DNA from: an uncultured Alistipes sp.
GTDB lineage: Bacteria > Bacteroidota > Bacteroidia > Bacteroidales > Rikenellaceae
Assembly (NCBI GenBank): GCA_945494785.1
Contig: CALYVN010000003.1
Location: 1 to 58,329, forward strand
DNA length: 58,329 bases
Reading direction: 5' to 3'
Shown: piece after piece, positions 17,579 through 26,657 of the stretch
Layout of the letters: each line of letters starts with the position of its first letter
Position numbering within the stretch: position 1 is the first letter of the stretch
Notes under the pieces: generated by a model
The model's database searches: none
Seen by the model: the letters and a program-made list of their open reading frames with translations, nothing else
Told to the model about the DNA's origin: nothing
Program-made: the position numbers and the translations under genes

Positions 17579-18151
17579 ATGAAGACAATCAAATTGCAGG
17601 CAGCCGCTCGTGCCGATTTCGGCAAGAAGGCAGCCAAGTCCGCTCGCCACGCAGGATTGGTTCCATGCGTAATCTATGGCGGTGGCGAAAATTTGGCTTT
17701 TACCGTCGATGTAAAGGCCGTAAAACCGCTTATCTACACGCCTAACTCCTACATCGTCGAGATTGAGTTGGACGGCAAGGTGGAGAAAGCCGTATTGCGC
17801 GAGGTGCAGTTCCATCCGGTTCGCGATGAGATTCTGCACATCGATTTCTACCGTGTACAGGAGGGCAAGCCAGTGGCAATCGCCATTCCGGTACGTCTGA
17901 CCGGTACTGCCGAAGGTGTGAAGGTCGGCGGTAAGTTGGCTCTGTCGGCCCGTAAACTCGTTGTCAGCGGTTTGGTAGAGAATCTGCCTGACGAGTTGGT
18001 GGTTGATGTTACGCCGCTCCAAGTCGGTCATACGATTTTTGTTGGCGACCTCAAATTCGACGGCTTGCAGTTTATCTCGCCGGCGACACAGGCCGTATGC
18101 GCAGTGCGTGTAACTCGTGCTTCGCGTGGTGCCGAGGCTGCCGAGGCATAA
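17579..18151 (+). CDS. rplY: 50S ribosomal protein L25 (TL5/CTC form)
   Basis: 5S rRNA-binding ribosomal protein (190 aa). The N-terminal L25 domain (about 1-95) contains RADFGKKAAKSARHAGLVPCVIYG. The C-terminal TL5-type domain (about 96-180) contains RVQEGKPVAIAIPVRLTG. The two-domain length is usual outside enterobacteria. It is followed closely by pth, a common pairing. Confidence 0.95.
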   Translation: MKTIKLQAAARADFGKKAAKSARHAGLVPCVIYGGGENLAFTVDVKAVKPLIYTPNSYIVEIELDGKVEKAVLREVQFHPVRDEILHIDFYRVQEGKPVAIAIPVRLTGTAEGVKVGGKLALSARKLVVSGLVENLPDELVVDVTPLQVGHTIFVGDLKFDGLQFISPATQAVCAVRVTRASRGAEAAEA

Positions 18152-18165
18152 ACCATCGATGTAAG

Positions 18166-18729
18166 ATGAAATACTTGGTTGTAGGATTGGGCAATATCGG
18201 TGCCGAGTATGCCGAGACCCGCCACAACATAGGTTTCAAAGTGTTGGACGCCTTGGCCGAGGCGTCCAACATCTCTTTTATCGCGGGACGCTACGGCTCG
18301 ACTGCCGAATTGCGCTACCGCGGTCGGAGCGTTACGCTGTTGAAGCCCTCGACCTATATGAATCTGTCGGGCAAGGCAGTGCGCTATTGGCTCGATGCGC
18401 TGAAAGTGGAGCGCACGAATCTGCTCGTGGTGGTCGATGATATAGCGTTGCCGTTCGGCGAACTGCGCATGCGCCCGAAGGGGAGTGCGGGAGGCCATAA
18501 CGGATTGAAAAATATCGCCGAGATGCTCGGTACAGAGGAGTATCCCCGTATGCGCTTCGGCGTTGGAGGCGATTTTGCACGAGGCCATCAGGTCGATTAC
18601 GTCTTGGGCGAATGGACGGACGAGGAGCGTGCCAAACTGCCCGAACGGCTGAAACTCTTCTCCGATGCCATACTGTCGTTCGTCGCCATCGGCACGGAAC
18701 GCACAATGAACGCATTCAACAACAAATAG
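18166..18729 (+). CDS. pth: Peptidyl-tRNA hydrolase
   Basis: Releases peptides from peptidyl-tRNA that drops off the ribosome (187 aa). Catalytic His20 lies in ETRHNIGF. Asn sits in KPSTYMNLSG, the conserved Asp in VVVDDIALPFG, and GSAGGHNGLKNI is also present. ATG 18166 is 14 bases after the rplY stop, so the two are probably one transcript. The longer frame upstream is within rplY. Confidence 0.96.
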   Translation: MKYLVVGLGNIGAEYAETRHNIGFKVLDALAEASNISFIAGRYGSTAELRYRGRSVTLLKPSTYMNLSGKAVRYWLDALKVERTNLLVVVDDIALPFGELRMRPKGSAGGHNGLKNIAEMLGTEEYPRMRFGVGGDFARGHQVDYVLGEWTDEERAKLPERLKLFSDAILSFVAIGTERTMNAFNNK

Positions 18730-18754
18730 CAGGTCAGTCGGCCTGCTGTTTTTT
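18728..18754 (+). terminator. Rho-independent terminator after pth
   Basis: AGCAGG (18728-18733) pairs with CCTGCT (18742-18747) and is followed by GTTTTTTG. The stem begins inside the pth stop codon. Confidence 0.85.
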
Positions 18755-18793
18755 GCAATCACGCTGTCGTACCCCTCTTTTTTATCGCAAAAG

Positions 18794-18824
18794 TTTGCAA
18801 ATTTATTTTTCAATCGTAAATTTG
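18794..18824 (+). promoter_or_regulatory. Promoter of the AAA/DUF4143 ATPase gene
   Basis: TTTG (18794-18797), 19-base gap, TAAATTTG (18817-18824), a full consensus match. It leaves a leader of only about 10-15 bases before the ATG at 18842. Confidence 0.8.
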
Positions 18825-18841
18825 CAAAAAATATCTATTGT

Positions 18842-19984
18842 ATGATAGAGCGCGAATTACAACAGAAACTTACGGAGTTGGCAGCCAAATATCCGATTGT
18901 TACCTTGACGGGACCCCGCCAATCGGGCAAATCCACACTGCTGCGGCATACCTTTCCGGAATACGGATATGTTTCGCTCGAAGACCCCGACATGCGTCTG
19001 TTCGCGACCGATGACCCTCGCGGATTTCTTGCCACCTACCCCGATAAGACGATTATCGACGAGGCTCAGCGCGTGCCGTCGCTCTTTTCGTACATTCAGA
19101 CACATACCGACAAAGAGGGTCGCGAGGGGATGTATATGTTGGCAGGCTCGCATAATTTTCTGCTTATGGAGAGCGTCAATCAGTCGCTTGCGGGGCGAAC
19201 GGCTGTGCTGAAATTGTTGCCCTTCTCGCATGCAGAGATGGAGGCGGGAGGTATATTGCGGCAATCGGTGGATGAGGAGATTTTTGCCGGTGGCTATCCG
19301 CGTCTGTTCGACAAGGTGATTGCTCCTGCCGATTACTATCCGTTCTACATACAGACATACGTTGAGCGGGATGTGCGGCTACTGAAAAATATCGGCGATT
19401 TGAGCCGATTCATCAAGTTTATGCGCTTGTGTGCAGGTCGCATAGGGCAACTGTTGAACTTGTCATCGTTGGCGAACGAGTGCGGTGTTGCCGTATCGAC
19501 CGTGGCAGCATGGATTTCGGTGTTGGAGGCAAGTTATATATGCTACCTGCTGCGACCCGATTACAACAACTACACCAAGCGGTTGGTCAAGACACCGAAA
19601 CTCTACTTTTACGATACGGGATTGGCATGCTCGCTGTTGGAGATACGCTCGGCATCGCAGGTTGTAACCCATTTTTTACGCGGAGGTCTGTTTGAAAACC
19701 TCGTCATCAACGAGTTCGTGAAGGGTGCATACAACAGCGGCAACGAGCCGAATCTGACATTCTGGCGGGATAGCACGGGCAACGAGGTCGATTTGTTGCG
19801 ATACGATTCGGGCAGACGGTATGCCTATGAAATAAAATCGGGTGCAACCTATTCGCCCGACTTCTTTAAGGGCATATCGAAATGGGCGAAATTGTCGGGT
19901 GCAACGCCTGAACAGTGCTTTGCCGTATATAATGGCGACGTGTCGATGCTGACTTCGCACGGCAAGGTGATAAAGTGGCGATAG
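18842..19984 (+). CDS. AAA-family ATPase with DUF4143 domain
   Basis: A 380-aa protein of the AAA_14 plus DUF4143 type, common in Bacteroidetes and archaea and of unknown function. Walker A is GPRQSGKST (24-32) and Walker B is TIIDEAQR with D73-E74. The C-terminal half carries FENLVINEF and FWRDSTGNEVDLL followed by YEIKSG, which resembles a degenerate PD-(D/E)xK nuclease core (the D, then E-x-K). It stands alone with its own promoter between two terminated or opposed units, which fits a mobile accessory gene. Chromosome or defence functions are speculative. Confidence 0.85.
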   Translation: MIERELQQKLTELAAKYPIVTLTGPRQSGKSTLLRHTFPEYGYVSLEDPDMRLFATDDPRGFLATYPDKTIIDEAQRVPSLFSYIQTHTDKEGREGMYMLAGSHNFLLMESVNQSLAGRTAVLKLLPFSHAEMEAGGILRQSVDEEIFAGGYPRLFDKVIAPADYYPFYIQTYVERDVRLLKNIGDLSRFIKFMRLCAGRIGQLLNLSSLANECGVAVSTVAAWISVLEASYICYLLRPDYNNYTKRLVKTPKLYFYDTGLACSLLEIRSASQVVTHFLRGGLFENLVINEFVKGAYNSGNEPNLTFWRDSTGNEVDLLRYDSGRRYAYEIKSGATYSPDFFKGISKWAKLSGATPEQCFAVYNGDVSMLTSHGKVIKWR

Positions 19985-19988
19985 GCGG

Positions 19989-20399
19989 TTACTCCTCGTC
20001 GTCGAAATCGTCGTCGTCGCAGACGAACATACCCTCCATAAGTGAGTCGATGTCGCGGCGTTCCTTTTTGGTCGGGCGACCCGTGCCGCGCTCGCGGAAC
20101 ATGAAAATCGTCTCGTGCGGCATATTGAGTTTGTCGCGCTCGCTCTGCGGGGTGATGTCGGTGCAGAACTGCGGAACATTCTTGGCGGGTTGGCGGTTGG
20201 CAACAGGCTCGACGACGCGGTAGGTGCAGGTTATAAGGGTGCGTCGGACGGCAATGGTGTCGCCCGCCTTGATTTCGCGCGAGGGTTTGGCGGTGGTGCC
20301 GTTCACGCTGACACGGTTGTTGCGTATCGCCTCGGCGGCATCGCTGCGGGTCTTGAATACCCGCACCGCCCATAAGTATTTGTCTAATCGGATGGACAT
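19989..20399 (-). CDS. S4-domain RNA-binding protein (Hsp15/HslR-like)
   Basis: A 136-aa protein with an N-terminal S4 RNA-binding fold (RLDKYLWAVRVFKTRSDAAE, residues 4-23, then INGTTAKPSREIKAGD-type strand region at about 30-50) and a basic then strongly acidic tail (CDDDDFDDEE). Hsp15 recycles stalled 50S subunits carrying nascent chains. The stop is 4 bases from the convergent ATPase stop. Confidence 0.85.
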   Translation of the reverse strand: MSIRLDKYLWAVRVFKTRSDAAEAIRNNRVSVNGTTAKPSREIKAGDTIAVRRTLITCTYRVVEPVANRQPAKNVPQFCTDITPQSERDKLNMPHETIFMFRERGTGRPTKKERRDIDSLMEGMFVCDDDDFDDEE

Positions 20400-20403
20400 G
20401 GTG

Positions 20404-20450
20404 TTTTTACAAAAAGTTTAAGGGGGTTTCAGAGTTTAAGGGTGTTTTTG
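20404..20450 (-). repeat. Detached tail module of repeat copy 5
   Basis: Two GTTTAAGGG blocks between T runs. On the minus strand this reads as the TTAAAC-rich tail that elsewhere directly follows the right terminal repeat (copies 3, 4, 6 and 9). Here it is separated from the core by the 20484-20574 fold-back. Confidence 0.65.
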
Positions 20451-20483
20451 TTGTTATGTTTTTCTTTGTCGTTGGTCTCTGCC

Positions 20484-20574
20484 CGTCATTCTCGAACGGA
20501 GCGCAGTGAAGAATCTCGGGCAGCCAACTGCGCACTCGTCCAAAACAGATTCTTCGCTGTCGCTCAGAATGACG
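20484..20574. repeat. Fold-back repeat (GTCATTCT...AGAATGAC)
   Basis: Imperfect inverted arms, about 20484-20517 and 20546-20574, around a 28-base loop. The right arm (CAGATTCTTCGCTGTCGCTC plus AGAATGACGG) recurs at 44695-44724. Both occurrences end about ten bases before the right end of a modular repeat copy. Confidence 0.75.
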
Positions 20575-20582
20575 GAAGCAGT

Positions 20583-20937
20583 TGTTGTGTATAACGGTTT
20601 TCTTATCACGCGCCATGCGATTGTTTTTGTCTTGGCAGTTGCGGTCTTTGCCGCCCTTTTTGGCTGTTTTCGCTTGCCTCGCGCGTTACATAGTTGCAAC
20701 CATGCGCCTTGCTCGCCAAACGAAAACACCTCAAAAATCATCTGCAAATACTCTTGCTCCCAAGACAAAAGCAATCGCTGTTTCTAGGAGTTCTGGGAGA
20801 ACTAGGATATGGCAACAGCGTTGTTTATTTTTTCTATCGTTCTATTCCATCGTAGAACTCATAGTTCTCTTAGATCTCTTAGAAACGTCGGCAAGCAACA
20901 ACCTCGCCGTCATACCCGCGACCGATAAACCGTCCCG
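20583..20937 (-). repeat. Modular intergenic repeat, copy 5 (interrupted)
   Basis: Reading plus to minus: the right end GTTGTGTATAACGG at 20584-20597, then sequence matching other copies up to about 20613, then a 162-bp foreign palindrome (20617-20778). The element resumes at 20779 (half B, GTTGTTT, half A, CCTCGCCGTCATACCCG). The left extension GGGGATAACGGGACGG supplies the TAA stop of ftsW. Confidence 0.88.
20617..20778. mobile_element. Putative 162-bp fold-back (MITE-like) insertion in repeat copy 5
   Basis: Terminal arms 20617-20635 and 20760-20778 are inverted repeats identical at 18 of 19 positions (GCGATTGTTTTTGTCTTGG type). Similarity continues inward, for example about 20658-20681 against 20713-20737, so most of the piece can fold on itself. 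It is absent from the other ten repeat copies. No transposase is present, and a clear target duplication is not seen. Confidence 0.65.
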
Positions 20938-22221
20938 TTATCCCCGCGACAAAAAACTCGACTCGTTCTTTTCCGGAATCAGGGTCTCTTGTTCGATTTG
21001 GCGGCTGGTGCCGAGTATTATGCCGAAGGCGATGGCGGTGCAGAGCATCGACGAGCCTCCGTGCGCAATCAGCGGCAGATTCTGTCCCGTTTCGGGCAGC
21101 AGGTTAATCGACACCATGATATGCGCCAATGCCTGTATCGTAATCAGCAGCGCGAGTCCCAATTCGAGCAGTCCCGCAAAAATCCACTCGCAATGCTCGA
21201 AAATCCGTATTGCGCGGTAGAATATCCACAGATAGAGCAGCACCAAAAATATGGCGAGGATGATGCCGTACTCCTCGACGAAGAAGGCGAATATGTAGTC
21301 GCTCTCGGGGTGGGTGATTTTGGCACGCATGACGCTGCGTCCTGCTCCGACGCCGACCACTCCGCCATCGTGAATGGCTATCATCGCCCGTTCGGTATCG
21401 GTCAAATCGCGCACGGGTTTGTCGGCCTGCGACTCCGTCCATAGACTTATCCATGTGCCTACACGTCCGCTTGCGGTCTGCGTGCGGCCGAATTCGAACA
21501 CCACGAGCATCGCTCCGATGATGGCGACAACACCCAACACTTTGAGCAGTTCGCGCACCTTGACGCGCCCGATGAACATCATCACCATCGATATTATGAA
21601 CACCAACACCGCCGACGAGGTGTGCGCTTTGAGGATGACGCCGCACGACAGAGCCACCGGTACGAGAATCGGGCAGGTACCCGTGAGCCAAATCTGTTTC
21701 TGCTCGGGTCGCGACCAGCGGAACGGATTGAGCGAAGGCACTATGCGCAGGGTGCGTATGACCTTCTGCCGAGCCGCGAGTTGTTGAGCCAGAAAGAGTA
21801 TTGTCGCCACTTTGAGCAACTCCGAAGGTTGGAACGGGAAGCCGAATATCGAAATCCACCGTGCCGCACCGTTGGTGGCGTGGCTGATGCCGGGGATGTA
21901 TGCCATGACGGTCAGTGCCAGCGCGCCGAGATAGAGCAGCGTGGCGATGCGTCGGTAGAGGCGGCAACTGACGAGGTAGGCGACGAAGAGTGCGCATACC
22001 GAGATGATGATTGCGAATATGTGGTTGCGCAGGTAGTGCGATGTCGAGGGCTTCCAATAGGGGCTGTAACCCATCTTGGCGACCGACGAATAGACCGCCA
22101 GCAGCGACACGACGAAGAGTATCGCCACAATCACCCACAGCACGCGGTCGCCCTTGAAGATATTGACCTTCGAGAGAATCGACGGCACCTGTTCGCTCCT
22201 GTTTTTACCCGTTTCTGACAT
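20938..22221 (-). CDS. ftsW: Cell division SEDS glycosyltransferase FtsW
   Basis: Polytopic SEDS peptidoglycan polymerase (427 aa, about ten helices) acting with FtsI at the septum. SEDS landmarks include NGAARWISIFGFPFQPSELLK, HPESDYIFAFFVEEYG and a GQNLPLIAHGGSS stretch near the C-terminus. It is called FtsW rather than RodA from its position after murD. It is the last gene of the cluster here, with a 9-base gap to murD. Its TAA lies in the left extension of repeat copy 5, so the last codons may have been set by the element. Confidence 0.93.
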   Translation of the reverse strand: MSETGKNRSEQVPSILSKVNIFKGDRVLWVIVAILFVVSLLAVYSSVAKMGYSPYWKPSTSHYLRNHIFAIIISVCALFVAYLVSCRLYRRIATLLYLGALALTVMAYIPGISHATNGAARWISIFGFPFQPSELLKVATILFLAQQLAARQKVIRTLRIVPSLNPFRWSRPEQKQIWLTGTCPILVPVALSCGVILKAHTSSAVLVFIISMVMMFIGRVKVRELLKVLGVVAIIGAMLVVFEFGRTQTASGRVGTWISLWTESQADKPVRDLTDTERAMIAIHDGGVVGVGAGRSVMRAKITHPESDYIFAFFVEEYGIILAIFLVLLYLWIFYRAIRIFEHCEWIFAGLLELGLALLITIQALAHIMVSINLLPETGQNLPLIAHGGSSMLCTAIAFGIILGTSRQIEQETLIPEKNESSFLSRG

Positions 22222-22230
22222 GGCCGGATG

Positions 22231-23598
22231 CTATTTTTTTATAAGGTTGTCGCGTACCCACTGTTTGAAGAGTTCGCCGCGATTTTCGTAGTTTTTGAAC
22301 AAATCGAAACTTGCGCATGCGGGCGAGAGCAATACGGCATCGCCCTTGTGTGCCGCTGCCGAAGCCGCCTTCATCGCCTCGTCGAGCGAGGATGTCGATA
22401 CGATGTGCGGCACCACGCCTGCAAATTCGCGCTCCAATTTGGTATTGTCCAAGCCCATACATACGAGCGTATGCACCTTGCTGCGGGCGAACTCTTTGAG
22501 CGGAGCATAGTCGTTGCCCTTGTCGGTGCCGCCCGCAATCCACACTACGGGACGGGTCATGCTTTCGAGCGCATACCATACCGAATCGACATTGGTCGCC
22601 TTCGAGTCGTTGATGTAGAGTACGCCATCGACCTCGCCAGCGGGTTCGAGCCGGTGTTCGACGGGCGAGAAATCGTAAATCGACTGCCTGATTTTTGCGG
22701 GTTCAACGCCTGCCGCCAATGTCGCAAGTGCGGCAGCCATGGCATCGTAAGCGTTGTGCAACCCCTTAATCTGCATCTTGGCGGTGTCGATTTCCACGCT
22801 CCGTGTCCCTGCCGTTGCAGTGAAACGGCCGTCCGCTTCGAGCGAGGCATCGCCCGCGCCGCTTGCCACTGCCGAGTGCGCCATGAACGGCAACTCGCGC
22901 GAACGGGGTCGGCGCTTGGCGAGTTCGGCGCGAATCACCTCGTCGTCCGCCGAATAGACGAACCAATCGCAGGTGCGCTGATTCTGCGTTATGCGCATTT
23001 TCGAATCGACATAGTTCTGAAAGCAGTAGCCGTAGCGGTCCAAGTGGTCGGGCGTGATGTTCATCAATACCCCTATGTCGGCTCGGAAACGGTACATGCC
23101 GTCGAGTTGGAACGAACTGAGTTCGAGTACATACCAATCGTATTGCCCCGTGGCAACCGAATAGGCGAACGACTCGCCGATGTTGCCTCCGAGAGCCACG
23201 TTCAACCCCGCATCGCGCATGATTTTGTAGATGAGCGAGGTGGTCGTGGTCTTGCCGTTGGAGCCGGTGATGCAGATTGTGCGGGCATCGCCCATGTATC
23301 GGCAGGCGAACTCCATCTCCGAAATTACGGGAATCCCCGCTTCGCGAATCGCCTTTACCACAGGAGCCTTCTCGGGAATGCCGGGGGATTTGACCACCTC
23401 GCTTGCCGCCAATATGCGCTCCATCGTATGGCCGCCCTGCTCGTACTCCACGCCCCATTCGTCGAGCCGCGAACGATAGAGCGGCGCGATGTTGCCCGCA
23501 TCGGAGAGGAATACCTGCAATCCCTCCTTTTTGGCAAGTATCGCCGAGCCGTAGCCGCTGATACCTCCGCCGAGAACTACTATTTGTCGTTGTTTCAT
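22231..23598 (-). CDS. murD: UDP-N-acetylmuramoyl-L-alanine:D-glutamate ligase
   Basis: Cytoplasmic Mur ligase adding D-Glu in peptidoglycan precursor synthesis (455 aa). An N-terminal UDP-binding Rossmann domain begins VVLGGGISGYGSA. The ATP loop is GSNGKTTTTSLIYK near residue 114. The central domain carries HLDRY, and the C-terminal domain has NDSKATN and GGTDKGNDY. Its leader contains the right end and tail of repeat copy 6, so the operon transcript between mraY and murD runs through that element. Confidence 0.96.
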   Translation of the reverse strand: MKQRQIVVLGGGISGYGSAILAKKEGLQVFLSDAGNIAPLYRSRLDEWGVEYEQGGHTMERILAASEVVKSPGIPEKAPVVKAIREAGIPVISEMEFACRYMGDARTICITGSNGKTTTTSLIYKIMRDAGLNVALGGNIGESFAYSVATGQYDWYVLELSSFQLDGMYRFRADIGVLMNITPDHLDRYGYCFQNYVDSKMRITQNQRTCDWFVYSADDEVIRAELAKRRPRSRELPFMAHSAVASGAGDASLEADGRFTATAGTRSVEIDTAKMQIKGLHNAYDAMAAALATLAAGVEPAKIRQSIYDFSPVEHRLEPAGEVDGVLYINDSKATNVDSVWYALESMTRPVVWIAGGTDKGNDYAPLKEFARSKVHTLVCMGLDNTKLEREFAGVVPHIVSTSSLDEAMKAASAAAHKGDAVLLSPACASFDLFKNYENRGELFKQWVRDNLIKK

Positions 23599-23611
23599 GA
23601 TTGCTTTTTAT

Positions 23612-23836
23612 AAAGAGTTTAAGTTTTTTGGTTGTGCGTATAACGGGTAACTTATCGCTGTTCTAAGAGTTCTGGGAGTTCTACGAGAACTAAGATAAGC
23701 AGCAAGGTTGTTTGGTTTTCTTTCCGCTGTATGCCCTCGTAGAACTCTTAGGTCTCTTAGGTCTCTTAGAATCGTCGGCAAGCAACGACCTCGCCGTCAT
23801 ACCCGCGACCCAAGCACCGTCCCGTTCTCCCCGCTA
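23612..23836 (-). repeat. Modular intergenic repeat, copy 6 (inside the dcw cluster)
   Basis: The core is 23630-23804 on the minus strand, with a GTTTAAG tail at 23612-23629 and the extended left end (CACCGTCCCGTTCTCCCC) reaching the mraY stop region. The element separates mraY from murD, so it is transcribed within the operon. Confidence 0.9.
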
Positions 23837-25081
23837 CCTTATCTTCAACGTTACGAGGCTGATTGCGGCGAGCAGCAGCGAGACAATCGTAAACCGAGTA
23901 ACGATTTTGGTTTCGAACACTCCATTTTTCTGGTAGTGGTGGTGTAGCGGCGACATGAGCAGTATGCGTCGTCCTTCGCCGTATTTGCGTTTGGTATATT
24001 TGAAGTACGACACCTGCACCATGACCGATACCGATTCCGCCAAAAAGACACCGCACATAACGGGCAGCAGCAACTCCTTGCGTATGCAGAGTGCGAATAC
24101 CGCTATGATGCCGCCTATGGCGAGCGAACCCGTATCGCCCATGAAAATCTGGGCAGGGAACGAGTTGTACCACAAGAAGCCTATGAGTGCGCCGACCATG
24201 GTCGCGGCAAATACCACCAACTCGCCGCTGTCGGGGATGTACATTATGTTGAGGTAGTCGGCATAGACGATATGACCCGACAAATATGCCAATACGCCCA
24301 ACACGGCTATAATCGGTGCCGAGACTCCCGTCAGCAGTCCGTCCAAGCCGTCGGTAAGGTTGGCGCCGTTCGACACCGCCGTTACGATGAATATGGCGAC
24401 CACGATGTAGAGCAACCACGAGAGCGTTTGGTTGCCTCCGACGAAGAGACCGTAATCCAATTCGTTGTTTTTCAGGAACGGGATGGTCGTTTTGGTGGTC
24501 TTTTCGGCGTGGTCGTCGAGTTGGATTTTCTTGACGGCGGTCAGCAGTTGGCTGCCCGAAGCCTCGTCGGTAACATGCTCCTCGACAGGTGCGGTCGAGT
24601 GTTCGCGCACGACGATTTGTTGCGAGAAACACATGGTCGTACCGACGATGATGCCCAAACCTATCTGCCCCACGATTTTGAATTTGCCCTTCAAACCCTC
24701 TTTATGGTGGCGGAAGACCTTGATATAGTCGTCCAAGAAGCCGATTGCTCCGCACCACAGCGTCGAGACAATCATCAGTTGGATGTAGATGTTGTCCAAG
24801 CGGCCGAACAGCAGTATCGGAACGATTATGGCGAGCAGAATCAGCATTCCGCCCATAGTCGGCGTGCCGCGCTTCTCCAACTGACCCTGCAAACCGAGAT
24901 CGCGCACCGTCTCGCCTATCTGGTGTCGGCGCAGGGCGTTGATGATTCGCTTGCCGAAGAATACGACTATGAGCAGAGCCGCTATGTTGGCTATGGCGGC
25001 ACGGAACGACAGGTATTGGAACATTCCGCTACCGGGGAGGTCGCAAACCGTGTCGAGATATTTGAATAAGTGGTACAGCAT
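23834..25081 (-). CDS. mraY: Phospho-N-acetylmuramoyl-pentapeptide transferase
   Basis: Integral membrane enzyme making lipid I from UDP-MurNAc-pentapeptide and undecaprenyl phosphate (415 aa, about ten helices). Key motifs are [37 protein letters not shown] and the histidine segment [12 protein letters not shown] roughly 60-residue insert after the fourth helix (about residues 165-215) is typical of Bacteroidetes MraY. The stop region abuts repeat copy 6. Confidence 0.96.
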   Translation of the reverse strand: MLYHLFKYLDTVCDLPGSGMFQYLSFRAAIANIAALLIVVFFGKRIINALRRHQIGETVRDLGLQGQLEKRGTPTMGGMLILLAIIVPILLFGRLDNIYIQLMIVSTLWCGAIGFLDDYIKVFRHHKEGLKGKFKIVGQIGLGIIVGTTMCFSQQIVVREHSTAPVEEHVTDEASGSQLLTAVKKIQLDDHAEKTTKTTIPFLKNNELDYGLFVGGNQTLSWLLYIVVAIFIVTAVSNGANLTDGLDGLLTGVSAPIIAVLGVLAYLSGHIVYADYLNIMYIPDSGELVVFAATMVGALIGFLWYNSFPAQIFMGDTGSLAIGGIIAVFALCIRKELLLPVMCGVFLAESVSVMVQVSYFKYTKRKYGEGRRILLMSPLHHHYQKNGVFETKIVTRFTIVSLLLAAISLVTLKIR

Positions 25082-25153
25082 TTTTTTAGTGGATAGTGAC
25101 TAGTGATTAGTAATTAGTGAATAGTTATTGGTTGTTGATGAGAAATTCCTTTT
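25082..25153. repeat. Short AGTGATTAGTAATTAG tandem run between murE and mraY
   Basis: About five degenerate copies of a TAGTGAnTAGT unit at 25089-25130, related to the run at 1695-1722. No hairpin or promoter is seen. Confidence 0.5.
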
Positions 25154-26611
25154 TTAACGGTCGAAGGCGGCAAACCAACTGCCGACGCACTCCTTGTCGT
25201 TGAAATGGTGGCGTTCGGTGCCGATTATCTGGTAATCCTCGTGTCCCTTGCCGGCGATGAGGATTATGTCGTTGGGCTGTGCGAGCATTACGGCGGTCTT
25301 TATCGCCTCGTTGCGGTCGGCTATTTTCATATAGCGGCTGCCTGCCTCGACCCCTGCCTCCATATCGCGCAGTATGTCGTCGGGATTCTCGGTGCGCGGA
25401 TTGTCCGACGTGAATATGGCGAGGTCGGCATATTTGACCGCTATTGCCGCCATTTCGGGTCGCTTGGTTTTGTCTCTGTCTCCTCCGCAACCGCACAACA
25501 CTATCAGCCGTTGTCCCTTGCCGCGAATCTCGTCGATTGTCTGTATAACGTTTTCGAGCGCGTCGGGCGTATGGGCATAATCGACAATCGCCATGGTGCG
25601 GTCTTTTGCCGCAACCACCTCGAAGCGTCCGCTTACGGGGTGCAGATTGCTCAAAGCGATGAGCGTCTGCTCGCCGTCGAAACCCAACAACACTGCCGCG
25701 CCATATACCGTCAGCAGATTGTAGGCATTGAAGCGGCCGAGGAAATGCACCCATACGTCTCTGCCGTCGATGCGCAGATTCATCCCTTCTGCCGACATCT
25801 CGATAATTTTGCAGCGGAAATCGGCCATCGAGCGCAGCGAAAGCGTATATTTTCGGGCTGCCGTGTTCTGCAACATCACGCTGCCGTTGCGGTCGTCGGC
25901 ATTGACCAACGCAAAGGCATCGGCAGACAGATGGTCGAAAAAGAGTTTCTTGGCACGGATGTATTCGGCGAATGTCTTGTGATAGTCCAAGTGGTCGTGG
26001 GTGAGGTTGGTGAACAACGCACCCGCAAAATCGATACCCGCAATGCGCTCCTGTACTATGGCGTGCGACGAACACTCCATGAAGCAGTATTCGCAGCCGC
26101 AATCGGCCATCTCGCCCATCATCTCCTGCAAACGCAGAGCATCGGGAGTGGTGTGCGTCGAGGCGATGCTGCGGTCGTCGATTTTGTAAACCACCGTCGA
26201 AATCAACCCCGCCTTGTGTCCGAGCGCACGTACCAAATCGTAGAGCAGCGTGGCAATGGTCGTCTTGCCGTTAGTGCCGGTTACGCCGACCACCTTCATA
26301 CGTCGGCTCGGATTGCCGTAGAAGTTGGCTGCCACTCTTGCCATAGCTTGCGAAGGGTCGTCGGTTAGTATATAGGTGCAACCCTCTGCCGCACCCTCCT
26401 GCGGCAGATGTTCGCAGACAACGGCGGTTGCTCCCGCTTCGATTGCCGCACCGATGAAGGCGTGGCCGTCGGTTTGGGTGCCGGCTATGGCAAAGAAGCA
26501 CGAGCCCGCACCCGCCTTGCGGGAATCGTAGGCGAGCGAGAGAATTTCGCAGTCGGTCGTGCCGATGGCCTCGCGGTATGTTACTCCTTTGAGCAGTTGT
26601 TCGAGTTTCAT
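25154..26611 (-). CDS. murE: UDP-MurNAc-tripeptide synthetase (meso-DAP type)
   Basis: Mur ligase adding the third stem residue (485 aa). The ATP loop is GTNGKTTIATLLYD, and the central domain has HLDYHKTF. The DNPRTEN motif is the DNPR signature for meso-diaminopimelate, so the wall is predicted to be mDAP-type. It lies between ftsI and mraY in standard dcw order. Confidence 0.96.
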   Translation of the reverse strand: MKLEQLLKGVTYREAIGTTDCEILSLAYDSRKAGAGSCFFAIAGTQTDGHAFIGAAIEAGATAVVCEHLPQEGAAEGCTYILTDDPSQAMARVAANFYGNPSRRMKVVGVTGTNGKTTIATLLYDLVRALGHKAGLISTVVYKIDDRSIASTHTTPDALRLQEMMGEMADCGCEYCFMECSSHAIVQERIAGIDFAGALFTNLTHDHLDYHKTFAEYIRAKKLFFDHLSADAFALVNADDRNGSVMLQNTAARKYTLSLRSMADFRCKIIEMSAEGMNLRIDGRDVWVHFLGRFNAYNLLTVYGAAVLLGFDGEQTLIALSNLHPVSGRFEVVAAKDRTMAIVDYAHTPDALENVIQTIDEIRGKGQRLIVLCGCGGDRDKTKRPEMAAIAVKYADLAIFTSDNPRTENPDDILRDMEAGVEAGSRYMKIADRNEAIKTAVMLAQPNDIILIAGKGHEDYQIIGTERHHFNDKECVGSWFAAFDR

Positions 26612-26657
26612 CTTTTATCTGTTCGACGGTCGTCGGATTGCTCCGACTCCGTTCTGT

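Noticed and set aside
20454..20774. A 106-codon minus-strand frame (with GEQGAWLQLCNARGKRKQ) across the 162-bp fold-back
   Set aside because: It spans the nested palindrome, two repeat types and no promoter. It is better explained by palindromic DNA.
25089..25130. Possible CRISPR-like array of AGTGATTAG units
   Set aside because: The units are contiguous and degenerate, without spacers, and no cas genes are present. It is a simple tandem repeat.
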